In this document: positions 53,520 through 64,000 of the stretch, one piece after another
Position numbering within the stretch: the first letter of the stretch is position 1
Layout: every line of letters begins with the position of its first letter
Source: Stenopsyche tienmushanensis
Lineage: Eukaryota; Arthropoda; Insecta; Trichoptera; Stenopsychidae
DNA: 64,000 nt
Assembly (NCBI GenBank): GCA_008973525.1
Contig: WACJ01000501.1
Coordinates: 186,001-250,000 of the forward strand
Direction of reading: 5' to 3'
Translations under genes and position numbers: made by a program
The notes under the pieces: model-generated
Databases searched by the model: none
What the model was told of the DNA's origin: nothing
Seen by the model: only the letters and a program-made list of their open reading frames with translations

Positions 53520-54130
53520 CGACTAACTGGATTGGAGGATCATAAATGTTTGATCTTCTCCATTTCCTGCGCCACTGTATGGTCTGTTCCGGATTACCCC
53601 GGACTAACCACACAGAGAGGGTCTTCCACTGATATTTTAACCCCGCTAGAAACGCTACGCACAGAGCGTAGAGGCACCCACCCTTTTTGCTTCGCGCCCT
53701 CTAGAGGAGGGGATGTTTCTGCAGGAAAACCAGCTTCAGACTATTACCCCTTCCCCATGGTACTCGTATTGGTTAGGTCATTTGTAGTACCTAGCCATGG
53801 AGACCGTTCACAAAGCCTAAAACCGTTCTCCCCTGTATGCCTAGGTTGTTGAGGATAGTAGTGAGCCTTTGACCCAGTCTCCACCAATTACTGTAATCGG
53901 CTGTTCCATACATCTCTTTATGGGTGCGCAGCACAGGGTGACCTGCACACCCAACTCATGTTAGCTGGGCCACCCCAGCTGTGTTTTATGAACAAATCGA
54001 CGAGGCTACTTTCGCGCATCTCTGCTCCGCATCATTACCCCAGAGGTTCAACCGTTGCCCACGGGCGTAGAGTTGGCTTCCCCTCCTGGGGTTTTATGGG
54101 TGGACATCGTGGAGTCTAATACTTACCCAG
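53520..54130 (+). repeat. Repeat E, longest unit
   Basis: About 610 bp of mostly G+C-richer sequence that aligns, reversed, with 20252-20712 and, in the same orientation, with 6850-7420 and 51600-51800. Landmarks in order: TTTCCTGCGCCACTGTATGG, TCCGGATTACCCCGGACTAA, CTAGAAACGCTACGC, CCCCTTCCCCATGGTACTCG, GTTGTTGAGGATAGTAGTGA, TAATCGGCTGTTCCATACA, CTCATGTTAGCTGGGC, GGTTTTATGGGTGGACATCG. The 116-codon + frame is broken in the other copies. No inverted ends, no long terminal repeats and no known domain are seen; class unknown. Confidence 0.72.
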
Positions 54131-55690
54131 TATATTTGGAGGACCCGAAAGTATTCGTAAGTTTTTAAATATTATGTTTGAGCTCAGTTTGCATCCTGAA
54201 ACAGTATCGAAAACATCTTTGTACATAATTTTTTTTGTAGAACTATTATTAAACTTTATTTTTCTACAAGAGATTTTTTTCTATTTTTGCATTCTGCATT
54301 AAAAACCGTAATTAAGTCAAATCTACGGCAAACAATCGAGGAGTTATCGTAAAGCCTAGAATCTCATTAGCACCATTATAAATTCAACGCCAAAACGAAT
54401 AGGACGGGTGTTATGGGGTAGGATAGTTACCGCATGCCATCGATTGCTTATATTCAATGTTGGTAATCCTGAATAAAACACATAAAAATGCGCTTAAAAA
54501 CCTCAAATAAAATAATTTCACATTTGATTGAACATAATATATTTAAATACACTAAGAATTAGACTCGAAAAATCCAAAAAAATATTTAAATAAGGACGCT
54601 TGATTTTTAAATGTAAATAAAACTAGTTTTGTGTGAGATATCCCTTCATTTAAAAAAAAAATATGGCATTAAGTATGTAATATAACATCGATCAAATGTC
54701 CGCTACGGCTTTGCTTGGTGGCGCGTATTCGGGATACACGTATCAATTGTTTGCGGTTTATACGCATAAACTTGCTCTAAAAGCGTTAAAACGCACGATA
54801 TCGGTGATAAGATCACTTTATTGCCACGCGAGATAACCGTTCTCTTAAATCGCTTGTGCAGAATGTCCATCATGACATGCGATGTTTATCAAATGGAGCA
54901 CTGATTTTAAAAATAAAATTTTAAGATTTGCTCATGTCATTCAACATTATAACCTTTTATGGTGATTTTCCATATATTATTCAATAAATTTAACTGAAGT
55001 TGCTTTAAAAACATGATTTTTATAGCCTAATAAACTTTGACCGTCCTTATTGAAAGACCCTGTAATTGAGTTTTTGTAACATAATTTATGATTCATAAGT
55101 TATATAAGTCGAATATCTCATCGATATTAATTATTTGGCGCCTTTTATAGATGCTACAACCAATCAACTGTTAAAAACTGTCTATTTTGGCGATGTAGCT
55201 CCATTAAAAGATACTCTTGTAATTACCAATTTCAATACACTACATCGCCAATAGTTAATTACTACCATTGCCACATAACAACGTGTTAGTTACGCAATTA
55301 AGAAGATTAGCTTTGCGTACATTTTGGCATTTAAAATAGGCTTTGTGTGTTAAAACTGTGAATAAAATCGCGTTAAAAACGCCATACGCCGAGGCTTTTT
55401 TTAGGGGTGAAATTAATTTAACGACCGCTTGACGATCACATAAAATGCTGGACAAATTTATTGGGGTTGTATAAAATGAAATGATTCGCTCGGATCGTAT
55501 AAATAGATGCTCTGATTAAAGTTTGGGGGAAGTTTGCTCGGGAACAACTTTCGATCGATGGTGAAAGTTTTGATGTTGCGTCAATCAATCGTTTTTCGAT
55601 GTACAAGAAACAAAGAACAGCGAATCGATCAATGCAATAAGCTTTTGCTTGTCTTCGCGTCATTGGCTATCAATATTGAAAAGTTTTCGT
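54131..55690. other. No gene recognised
   Basis: A+T-rich with the repeat G copy at 54390. The part at 55240-55670 is less A+T-rich with - strand frames of 66 and 75 codons and no domains. Confidence 0.45.
54390..54432 (+). repeat. Repeat G, copy 2
   Basis: CGAATAGGACGGGTGTTATG followed by GGGTAGGATAG is the reverse complement of 43337-43372 with one or two changes. Confidence 0.6.
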
Positions 55691-55704
55691 CGATTTAACT
55701 ACTG

Positions 55705-55802
55705 AAGCGCTAGCAACTCACCAGTGAGTCGCTATGTGCTATGGCATTTTGTTTTTTATATAGTGTGGTCCCTATTTGGACGCTATAGAAGGGTTGATTG
55801 TA
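55705..55802. repeat. Palindrome plus hairpin repeat
   Basis: GCAACTCACCAGTGAGTCGC is a near-palindrome related to the perfect one at 1619-1640. It is followed by CTATGTGCTATGGCATTTTG, TATAGTGTGGTCCCTATTTG and GACGCTATAGAAGGGTTGAT, matching the hairpin unit at 23628-23702. This copy shows that the two motifs are parts of one repeat. Confidence 0.6.
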
Positions 55803-57225
55803 TTTTAATACCTAATACGCTTCCAAAGAGGCAAAGCTTCCTCGTGTAATGCATCGAGCTAAATGGGATTAAAATGTCTGGTTTAATTTGATAGTTTGGA
55901 GATTTATTAATTAAAAATAAGCGTTCATCTCGCAAGTGGTCGCTCTAAACTGTTGAACGACCTCTTAAGCAGGGTCGGTGTAAAATTGATGAGCGTCTTG
56001 AGACATTCACCCCGAGTTTATGACCCCTGACCTAGAATGTAAGCTGCACCACTTTATGATAATTCGCTTTGCTGAAAGCCACTCTTGTCTGCTCTCGGAG
56101 AATTTCTTTCTGTGTAGAGATTTTAGATTGCAACCTCGGACGTCAGCGATCTATCAAAGCCTTCCACTCTTGAAGAGTCCAATTATACGAACGCTCCTTC
56201 TGCAAAGTCGGAACCATTAAGAAAACGGCGAAGAACCTCCCATCCCGTGTTGCTGGAGACTGTTATGGACGGTGACGTGCCATGTAATTTGATAGTTGAG
56301 GAGGCTTTAAAAAATAATGACCGTCATTGACAACACCTCTTGATCAGATTTTACGTTCGACTACGTTGTTTCAAGACACGAACCAAGTCTTTATTGACTG
56401 AGAACATATTAATTTCAAGTAAATTTGTAGCATAATCTAAAATTAACCGATCAAATGTCATAAGCGTCTATAGACGCGATCGAAAACCCATCAAATAAAA
56501 GGGTTAAAATGTCTACAAAATTTAATGATACATATTTTTTTTAGTACAAATAATCATAAATTATTTTTAAAATCACATGGCATGTGTGGACAGTTAACGT
56601 TTTTATACGCGGCAGCCAAAGCGTTAACATTAAAATTTCACGAATCCATCATGTTAAGTGTTGAAGAAAATGGGAGTTCCATGTTACAAGTCATTAAACC
56701 CATTCCACACGATGTAATTACATCGTGTGAGATATGCTTTCGTGCAGTGGGAAGTTTTAGTTAAGAGTGTGCGCACGCACATGGATAGGTAACACAATTT
56801 GGTTTTGAAAAGTCAATTGCCACAAGCCTCAACACTAACTTATCAAAACTCTGTGGTACGCACGACCCTTAGAGAAACAACTCTGTTCGGGCTATCGCAC
56901 CAAACTTGTCAAGCAACTTTTCTTTTTCTTTGAAATTTCTCCCACATAAACTTTTCTCTACACACTGTCATTTAATTTCCTACGAAAATGTGATTCAAAG
57001 AGAACTTTTGAAAAGTCGACAATCTCATTCAATCCTATCATAAAGTGCAATGTGCGAATAAAGTTTGATTTTGCCTCACAAATTAGAAGAATCGATAAAT
57101 TTTTAGCTAGAGCTAAATCTAGGACTCAACTTAAATGGTATCAAAGACTAAGATTTTTGTTTGTTTCGAAGTTGGCTCACTTGGAATATAGCAAGGATCT
57201 TAACGGTCAGTTTGTTTGGTCCCAA
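55803..57225. other. No gene recognised
   Basis: Single-copy-like, mixed composition. Short + frames at 56020-56220, 56525-56764 and 57052-57258 have no recognised domains. A perfect palindrome lies at 56706. Confidence 0.4.
56706..56729. repeat. Perfect 24-bp palindrome
   Basis: The half-site CACACGATGTAA is followed without spacer by its exact reverse complement. I found no second copy. It could be a dimer binding site or a cruciform-prone sequence. Confidence 0.85.
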
Positions 57226-57227
57226 GT

Positions 57228-57600
57228 GCTTGTCGGCCATTTTGTTCAGTCACAGTAAATACTTCCGATGGAGAGATCATCGCGCGCTCCCACCACCTTC
57301 CGTCCGTGCAAAATCTGCGCAGTCATCCGTTTTTTAACTTTGTAGAACAATACCGCCACGGATATTCATCGGAAGGTGGATTAGGTTGTTCAAAGAAGAC
57401 CGGATTGATACTCACGAAGCGACAAGAATTGGGACATCATCAGTGATTTTAGACGAACTTGTGCAAAAAATTAAAGAACAAGTATCTCACTAAGAGATCC
57501 CTGGCATTTCTCAAAGTCTTCTTGAGAGATGAATGCGTGAATTTTTGGATTGTTTTGCACAGGAAGGAGAAGCTTTTCTGGACTCTATCGAATGATTAAA
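57228..57600 (+). pseudogene. Mariner transposase, group A, partial and frameshifted
   Basis: TGTCGGCCATTTTGTTCAGT starts the copy. Then frames read CSVTVNTSDGEIIARSHHL, a decayed first helix-turn-helix (FFNFVEQYRHGYSSEGG). Next is the linker and second helix as GTSSVILDELVQKIKEQV (compare GRPSxVTDxLVxKVxEKI), and REFLDCFAQEGEAFLDSIE just before the point where the first catalytic block (TGDETW) would follow. The order is right for a mos-type transposase, but several frameshifts and a stop are present and the catalytic domain is missing. It is the most complete group A copy. Confidence 0.75.
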
Positions 57601-57925
57601 AACTATATTTTTGGAAATATTTTGTAGATTAGCCATTATTTACTGTCTCATTTTTTAGCTAACAAGATGCTAATGAATCAACAAAAAAATATGCTTTTCT
57701 GATTTTTAAAATATTTTTTAACAATAAAAAGCATTTTAAATAATATATATGACCATTGTTTTGTGTAAAATACGATTCAATCCGATATCTTTACCAGTGG
57801 TGGAATACTTGTTAATACGTGATTACTATTATTAAAAAATATTATATTTATTAAGGCGTTTTATGTGAATAATTGTTTTAACGGCAGACGCGCACAGTGT
57901 CTCCGCAGTTAATGTGTTAAGCATC
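57601..57925. other. No gene seen
   Basis: A+T-rich spacer; the LTR starts at 57926. Confidence 0.45.
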
Positions 57926-58345
57926 TGTAGCGTGGGCCATTAACGTCCCCACGTAGTAGCGCTGTTAATAGCGATATCTTCCGTCTCTCTTCAGGCGCAA
58001 TGTGTTATTTTAACAGCGCCATCTCTTGTGGGCCTGCGGAGACATTGCACCTGCATACCGACGGATCGCTTCTTGTGCGTGCAATGTTGCCGGTTGGGGA
58101 GTGACGCGCAGGAGGTGGGAGTCGGAGGAATCGTCGGTTAGCCTTAGCTGCGGGAGGTCGTCCCTCCTGCAGCCAGATCTCTCTCTCTCTCTCTATCGAG
58201 TAGAATAAATAGTTATTTAGAGAAGAGAGTATTTCTATTCGACTCCCGTCTATTCCCATCCATTCGTCCAGCAACATCATAGCCCGATAGAAGAACGGAT
58301 CCCGACGAGCACGTGGGGACCTGGCTGCAGAGCTGGCGGCATGAA
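57926..58345 (+). mobile_element. LTR-1, best + strand reference copy
   Basis: This starts TGTAGCGTGGGCCATTAACG and keeps the 5' blocks in order: ATAGCGATATCTTCCGTCTC, TCTTCAGGCGCAATGTGTTA, TTTTAACAGCGCCATCTCTT, GAGACATTGCACCTGCATAC, GCTTCTTGTGCGTGCAATGT, GCGGGAGGTCGTCCCTCCTG and a CT-repeat (58171-58194). Then come AGAATAAATAGTTATTTAGA with the AATAAA polyadenylation signal near 58204, GACTCCCGTCTATTCCCATC and GCAACATCATAGCCCGATAG. It breaks off near 58345 before the CCACGTTACA end, so about three quarters of the LTR is present. Confidence 0.88.
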
Positions 58346-58762
58346 TACGTCTTCCCATGCACTCTTCTATTTTCTTCCCTGCGTGATAAATAATATTACT
58401 TTAACACACATTTCATCATTCAATATATGAATAAAACACATTTAATATATTGACTGATGTCGTTTTGTAAGACTTTAAAATTTAAACAAAACGACAGCAA
58501 GACATATGTGTAGCATATGTTATAAACGAATAAATAATTGATTTAAAAACTTGAAATTGATGGAATAAGACCGAAATATCCCAAAGACTTTTCAATCTCT
58601 AGCGGATGTTGTTTGCCCCACTTAAGTTTTTAGCTCAAAAGGATCCCTGGGTACCTGTGGTTTCCAGCTAATGGCTATAGAGCCTGAAAAGGGAATACGT
58701 TTTGCTATGGTTTAAAATAAAAATACATGGTTTGGTTCAAATATATGACTTTTTTAGTGATT
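58346..58762. other. No gene recognised
   Basis: A+T-rich. The part just left of 58765 may hold a further decayed stretch of the LINE fragment that follows. Confidence 0.35.
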
Positions 58763-58763
58763 T

Positions 58764-58842
58764 GACCATTGTGTCCTACAGTATTAAATGCTTTTTCGAT
58801 GTCTACAAATATAGAATCTATGCGCTTTTTTTAAATGTGAAT
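58764..58842 (-). pseudogene. LINE reverse-transcriptase motif A fragment, jockey-like
   Basis: The - strand reads RIDSIFVDIEKAFNTVGHNG and then QITKK. FxDIEKAFxxVxHxGLI is motif A of the reverse transcriptase of jockey-type LINEs, with the first catalytic Asp in VDIEKAF. About 28 residues are recognisable. A sister fragment in opposite orientation is at 60249-60330. Confidence 0.7.
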
Positions 58843-60245
58843 AACAATTAATTGGAATTAGATCTATTATGATTGATATAATATGATAATATGAAATCCG
58901 ATTTCATTATAAATAAATTAAATGTAACTCAATATCGCAGTATTCATAGTTTGATATATCAAATTCTGGCGGAAAGCTTTTGATGGGCACATGAATGTAA
59001 CGCTGTCATAAAATAATATCTGAAGGATATAACATGAACTAGGAAACGACAGATAGTTATAATGGTGGATGAATTGAATTTTTTTAAAAAAATAGTACAA
59101 TAGATGAGTCATTTTGAGAGATTTTCTTTCTATTCGCTGCATGTTGGATATATTTTTTTACATCATCTTCTATTTTCTCTCACAATGTATCATATTTTTA
59201 ATGTAAAGAGGAAGCTCTAAATTATATTTTTCAAATATATAATACGCAGTCCTTAGAGCCCCATGTAATATTATAGCATATTTATAAATTCAATTAAAAT
59301 TAATAGAGTAGTAAAGTCATAGATTTTTTATAAAATAAATAACTTAATTTGAGGATTTAAATGTAATTTTGTACTTAAAATTGATCTCAAATGAAATTTA
59401 AAATTATCTCTATGTTCTGATACTTAAGAAATTTTAGGCTCTATTCTCTTGCGTAATTATAATAAAATGAAAATGAATACAACCAAACAAATTACATTGT
59501 TTGCTTCATTCTCCCTTTCATAATTTTAATCATCTTAGTTCGTAAGCTCAAATCAATAGGCTTATTGTAAGAAAGCCGATAAGGGTGTCGTAGAAACAAA
59601 AGCCCTATGTTTATCGCATACAAGGATGTAGTAAGTCAATGATGTGTATTGTACTTCGTTATCCGTAGTCATGTAAACCCATCAAAGCCGACAATGGTGT
59701 TCTGTGTAATAATTTGTATGGGGGTACCTATGGGAACTCAATAAGAGCATAATGGGGAGATGTGGCGGGAACCGAGACACAGGATAATTGTGATTGAATG
59801 CGTTCTGCGGTGATTATATGAGGTGATTTCGCAGGTCGGGTAGTGTTCATGTCGAGGATGGACTGACATTAGCTGTTCTGGTCCGATGGAATGACCTTGA
59901 CGTCGATGGCTATTTGCGTGATAACACTGGGATCTGCCGAAGAAGCTGCCAACTCCAACAGATGTCGACACGCATGTTCACATCCATCACGGCGCTTGCG
60001 GTTTCCTTCTTATAATACGAACCCATCCGGATTCTCGTAAAGATTTTGTTTTATTTATATACATTAGCCATCTACGACTAAAAATAGTTTTGAAACACCA
60101 AAAATATAACCACGTTTTGGAGAATCAATTAAATCTCCAATGTGAACCATCGTAATTTTTCCCGGTTATATAAATGATACAATATTTCAGCATTATATCA
60201 CTTGAATATCCACTGATTTACTAAATTAATTGAGTGTGTTTCGGA
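58843..60245. other. No gene recognised
   Basis: A+T-rich to about 59570, then less so to 60010, including a 77-codon - frame (59971 to 59738) without a recognised domain. Confidence 0.45.
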
Positions 60246-60248
60246 TAA

Positions 60249-60335
60249 TAATTAGTGCGGATCTATTGTTCTTGGACATTGAAAAAGCGTTCAATACTGT
60301 GCAGCATATTTGTGTTTGTCTTTTTTTTTGCATAA
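60249..60335 (+). pseudogene. LINE reverse-transcriptase motif A fragment, jockey-like
   Basis: The frame reads ISADLLFLDIEKAFNTVQHI and continues with a hydrophobic, unrecognisable tail. FLDIEKAFNTVQH matches motif A with the first catalytic Asp, near-identical to the - strand fragment at 58764-58842 (VDIEKAFNTVGH). Truncated on both sides. Confidence 0.7.
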
Positions 60336-60489
60336 ATTCAATATATCAAATAAAGTATGGTAATAAAATGATATTTTTATTAGAAATATTTCAATATTGT
60401 CATTTTAAGTGAAACTTCATGACTGCCAAAAAGTTGATCATTAAAGAAATCAGCTATGACGGGGTGTATTTATTTGGCATGCATCCACC

Positions 60490-60600
60490 TTCGAGAGAGC
60501 GCGACCATCTATAAGAACATGTGGAAGCATGGCGTCGCCTGGGGACTCTGCCCTGAAAGTGCCTCTGTTCTACCGTGCTACATTGGTGTCAGAAGTAGGG
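60490..60600 (+). mobile_element. LTR-1 3' end with primer-binding site
   Basis: GAACATGTGGAAGCATGGCG, TCGCCTGGGGACTCTGCCCT and GTTCTACCGTGCTACA end the LTR at 60582. TGGTGTCAGAAGTAGGGA (60584-60601) is the primer-binding site, with one mismatch against tRNA-Leu. Directly downstream an LTR-1 copy lies in the opposite orientation instead of retrotransposon coding sequence. Confidence 0.85.
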
Positions 60601-61006
60601 AGAGAGCCTAGCCGCCGCAAGAACGTCTTTCTGCAGCCAATGCTATCAAGACTTGTTGATTTTATAATGTTATATGGTGTTGCTAGACGAATGGATGGAA
60701 ATAGACGGGAGTCGAATAGAAAGACTGTCTTCTCTAAATAAATATTTATTCCACACAAGAGAGAGATCTGGCTGCAGGAGGGACGGCCTCCCGCATCCAA
60801 GGCTAACCGATTACTCTCCTGAATCCCGCCTCCTGCGCATCACTACTCAACCGGCAACGGTGCACGCGCAAAAAGCGATCAGTCGGTATGCAGGTGCAAT
60901 GTCTCCACAGGGCCACAAGAGATGGCGCTGTTAAAATAACAAATAGCACCTAAAGAGAGACGGAAGATGTAGCTGTTAATCTGGCGAATTAAATCCCCAC
61001 GCAACA
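60601..61006 (-). mobile_element. LTR-1, 5' three quarters, opposite orientation
   Basis: The LTR start (TGTTGCGTGGGGATTTAATT on the - strand) is at 61006. It reads leftward through the ATTAACAGCTACATCTTCCG, GCATACCGACTGATCGC, GTGCACCGTTGCCGGTTGAG and GCCTTGGATGCGGGAGGCCG blocks, then AATAAATATTTATTTAGAGA with the polyadenylation signal, to ATTCGTCTAGCAACACCATA. Identity to the 57926 copy is high. The U5 end is replaced by unrelated sequence near 60601-60675. Confidence 0.88.
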
Positions 61007-62435
61007 CAACGATTCTTACAGTTTACAGACTAAATTAATAAAATCGTGGTGTGCCGAACCAAAAAAATAACGGTTTTTGTTTTATCTCCGGTTGGTTCGA
61101 GTATTTATGATGTTATGAAACTCTATTCTCAGCATCTCATCAACAAAGTCTATTTGAAATGTGACAAGTCCTTTAACACTTCCACTTTTTGAATTAAACA
61201 TATTCAACTGTGCTTCGAATAGTGAGCTTTGTTTAAGGTTCTTTGCCTGGAATTTAAGACACCGTTATTATAAAGCACACCTATCATCTTTAAGCCTTAC
61301 AAATGAGGATTAATTGCTTAAGCTCACAAAATGTCATCCTCTTTTAGGATAACAATTACATCGAGCTTCCTTTAATCTGCGCTTAATTAATAAAAGGGTT
61401 TTACAATCCTTACAAAAAATGTCTTAATTATTTTTCGAACATATCGTATGTGTATAGGTAAAATATAAAATTTCCAAAAGCGTATATTTCCATATACAAA
61501 TTATGAAAATTGTTATAGAATCTTAATTCGAAGCTGGGACGATAGATTGTTTGAAGATCATTGACAACTGGAGTGTTCATCTCCATTGACACATTGGAAT
61601 GAGTCCAAGAATCGACATTAACAACCCAGAGGACTGTTTAATGGCTCCTCAAATGTGCGCATCCCGTGTTTATTTCCTGGAAAGACGGCAATCTCTATGC
61701 GACACCCAAGTGACATTTCACATTTGCAGGCCGCACGTCCGATCCGAATGCTCTTCCCACGTATTTCCCGAGAAATTATACCAAATTAGATATACAGACT
61801 TATATGATTTCTTCCTTCTTTGTTCTCTTTTTATGCTTCGTTTAACGGGGCTTCGCTTTTAATAGAAAATCTCAGGATTCATTCTCTCGAGGGCAGATTT
61901 CGGTCCTATTGTAAAGGACATCGTATAACTGTGAGCCGTCTTATTAATTTTATTTATATTTGACAGCTTTTAGGCCACGTGGAATAATTTCGCGTTCCAT
62001 GGTCGCAAAATAAATAATGAATTTAATTTTCAGGATTGAGAATTCGTGTTGAGTCTCCCAGATTGAAATTGTTATTTTTTGGCTCGTCGCTAATGACATT
62101 CTTAATCATCGAAAGGTGTGTAATTAATACCATTGAAAATTAATATTTTTTTCGATGATTTTATTAAGAAGAACATTCATATTCAATTTCATACTAAATG
62201 CAAAAAGTACTGACTGACTGACTATAGACAGTTCATGACCTGAACAAGTCTTTGCTTCTTCAAAGCCACTCACTGCTTCAAATGATCAGCGAACAACACG
62301 TTACGGATTTATGGTAAGATACATATACATGTTTATCCAATTTCTGATGTTAAAATGGGATCAGGCTAGTGAGACGTATAGATGGCGAATGTTTTTTTAA
62401 AAAATATTAAGGTATTGTTATGTGATACGGAGAGA
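61007..62435. other. No gene recognised
   Basis: A+T-rich to 61540. The 61540-62160 part is repeat-free and less A+T-rich, with an 87-codon + frame (61599-61862) of unknown nature. Nothing is recognised. Confidence 0.45.
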
Positions 62436-62437
62436 GT

Positions 62438-62460
62438 ATGCACGCACATGTTGCGTGCAT
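62438..62460. repeat. Short perfect hairpin
   Basis: ATGCACGCA and TGCGTGCAT flank a 5-base loop CATGT, the loop itself being nearly symmetric. Single occurrence in the window. Confidence 0.7.
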
Positions 62461-63515
62461 CGCTCCATAGTGCTTTATTTTCGATCACATTAACATCCCA
62501 CACATTACATTTAGCATCTGTTTTATGGTTTTGTCATTTCAATTAAATTTCCAAGTATTTCTATAGAGGAATATCATATTTGGATGATGGGACGTATAAA
62601 ATGTTGCAATGAAACGACTATAGTGGCTCAATATATTTCAAACGCCGCCGAAGCTTTTAAATCTGTGCTCGAATACAAGTTCATAAAGGCAGAGAAATAC
62701 AAAGCCGTGAAATGCAATACCTTCCAATTCCATGTCTGACATGGAACTCCGATGATGCATTTAAAATGTACATAATAATCGGTTTTGAACGAAAATCGAG
62801 CTGCTGACCCCATTGCTTCCCATTCCCGCTGTAATCCGAGTATTTCAAATATTCGGGCACATTTTCGATTTGAGTGAGGTGTAATAATTGGCGAAAGGTA
62901 ATGGCTGAAAATTTTGAGCATTGTCCCGGAGTAAAAAGGGAAATGCGATACATTCCACAGGGAGAATCACGTCATGAGATAACTAATGAGGGGATATTAT
63001 TTTCCTCGTCTGAAAAATACTCTTACAGTACCCTTTCAAAGTTCATGGCAACAATGTGCTGAAAAACCTTAATATCAAGTGTCATGTTGTGGGGATGGTA
63101 CACGTTGTTTTACTTCGAGGATGTGCCCCTTCCGATATGAGTCTTGCATTCTTTTGTTGCTCAACATTGTGATAAATGCTCCCAGTTTTTGCCCACATAA
63201 ATTTTGAATGAACATCATCGTTCTCCTTGATGGAATTCATTATTTTCAGAGGGCTCATTGTCTGTGAGAGTTGATTAGTTGAGACGATTTATTATAAAAC
63301 AAGAACAATACAACTAATTTCAAATTCTCTGATCGTCCTGAAAAAAGTCTCTCGACATTTTTTTTAGGATATTCAAGCCGAATAAGGGATGAAATGGAAT
63401 TTTTACTCAATGTTTAAATATTCAACGTATAGCTTGATTACTTCCAAAGCTTAAAATCAAATATTCCGTATTATTGGTTGGGGTAAAACATCAAAAACCG
63501 ATTACAAACAGATTA
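62461..63515. other. No gene recognised
   Basis: Repeat-free. Two overlapping - frames of 97 and 90 codons (62628-62953) lie in a less A+T-rich patch, with no domain or paralogue. A + frame at 62874-63062 is also unplaced. Confidence 0.35.
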
Positions 63516-63519
63516 TAAA

Positions 63520-63705
63520 ATAGCATTCATTGGATTCAATACATCACTATCATAAACATCCATGAGCTTCCGATGGATATTCGCAGCGGTATTGTTCTGT
63601 ACATTCAAAAAATATATGATCGCGCGCATATCGCATGAGTGTGCGACGACCTCTCCATTGGAAGAATTTACCGTGACTGAACAAAATGGCCGACAAATAC
63701 GCGGC
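63520..63705 (-). pseudogene. Mariner transposase N-terminus, group A
   Basis: On the - strand TGTCGGCCATTTTGTTCAGT leads into a frame reading RPFCSVTVNSSNGEVVAHSC, then MRAIIYFLNVQNNTAANIHR and KLMDVYDSDVL. The RAIIYFLNVQNNTAANIHRK part is the first helix-turn-helix of a mos-type mariner transposase, whose usual form is RAVIKFLxxxGxTPxEIHxxL. It ends after about 60 residues. It is the best preserved group A N-terminus and identifies the other group A copies. Confidence 0.85.
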
Positions 63706-63710
63706 GCCAA

Positions 63711-64000
63711 ACAAACTAATCGTTATGATACACGCCATGTGCCAAGATTTTAAATATAAAATAGATCACGGATACAAAGCGCAAGATTGTTGATTTAATT
63801 CGGCGTTGAAGCGTTTATCCAATCTGAACTCGATGAAAGATATACGGAAATATTATCGTAAAACAATAAAAAATGGCTAAGCCAAAGTAAATTTCGTACG
63901 CAATGATTTCATAATTTATTATGTGAGATAATAAATTTGAAGTTTGAATATTTTGACTATTTTTTAGTAAACATTTTGCGCATTGAATTTAGAATCGCAA
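63711..64000. other. No gene seen to the window end
   Basis: A+T-rich single-copy-like sequence. Confidence 0.45.

Noticed and set aside
53502..53852. 116-codon open frame on the + strand
   Set aside because: It is inside repeat E; other copies carry stops and indels at different positions.
58005..58358. 117-codon open frame on the - strand
   Set aside because: It lies wholly within the LTR-1 copy and is broken in the sister copies.
1..64000. CRISPR arrays, bacterial operons, rRNA genes, or a toxin or viral gene cluster
   Set aside because: No regularly spaced repeats, no ribosomal RNA signature, no intact coding cluster; all protein-like sequence recognised is transposon debris.

Overview
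The window looks like non-coding chromosomal DNA of an arthropod, most likely an insect. It is strongly A+T-rich and has no operon-like gene packing. No open frame belongs to a host protein family that I recognise. It is dense with decayed transposable elements typical of insect genomes: several Tc1/mariner groups, a pogo/Tigger-like element, a piggyBac relic, hAT-like repeats, R1-like and jockey-like LINE fragments, and many pieces of one LTR-retrotransposon family. I cannot name the species.

The dominant repeat, called LTR-1 here, is a roughly 0.55-0.6 kb long terminal repeat. It opens with TGTAGCGTGGGC, ends with CCACGTTACA, and is followed one base later by TGGTGTCAGAAGTGGG. That string is the complement of the 3' end of an animal tRNA-Leu, so it is a primer-binding site. 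About twenty fragments occur on both strands (near 35, 1.4k, 2.8k, 6.3k, 12.0k, 13.35k, 23.0k, 28.15k, 29.1k, 32.0k, 35.2k, 38.6k, 39.9k, 41.1k, 46.6k, 50.2k, 51.2-52.5k, 57.9k, 60.5-61.0k). None carries a recognisable gag or pol.

The mariner-like remnants fall into groups labelled A to D plus Q. Group A (18.8k, 36.3k, 42.0k, 44.2k, 48.5k, 57.2k, 63.6k) shares a TGTCGGCCATTTTGTTCAGT segment. Group B (6.0k, 7.5k, 13.7k, 36.9k) has a matching C-terminus and N-terminus, and a TIR-like end GGATTCAAATATA. Group C is one TIR-bounded copy at 31.0-31.6k. Group D (5.1k, 10.7k, 20.75k, 44.6k) carries the LCARWVPRLLT block. Group Q at 31.7-31.95k carries QQDGAT. A 416-bp TIR-bounded mariner unit at 3.5-3.9k carries what reads as the 3' tail of a LINE, and the same tail recurs at about 10.2k, 14.65k, 42.2k, 44.45k and 44.9k.

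Unclassified families: repeat E (6.6-7.4k, 20.25-20.7k, 51.6-51.98k, 53.5-54.1k), repeat F (21.5k and 45.5k, inverted), repeat G (43.3k and 54.4k, inverted), a ~34-bp tandem unit (14.8k and 47.9k), and a palindrome/hairpin family (1.6k, 23.65k, 55.7k).

Between the repeats lie long stretches of apparently single-copy sequence. Some are less A+T-rich and could be conserved regulatory DNA or introns (15.0-15.9k, 22.0-22.5k, 41.4-42.0k, 61.6-62.1k). One 58-bp segment at 15002-15059 has good splice sites on both sides and one open frame. It is the only candidate host exon I can point to, and it is weak. The longest open frame (30072-30683) matches nothing I know.
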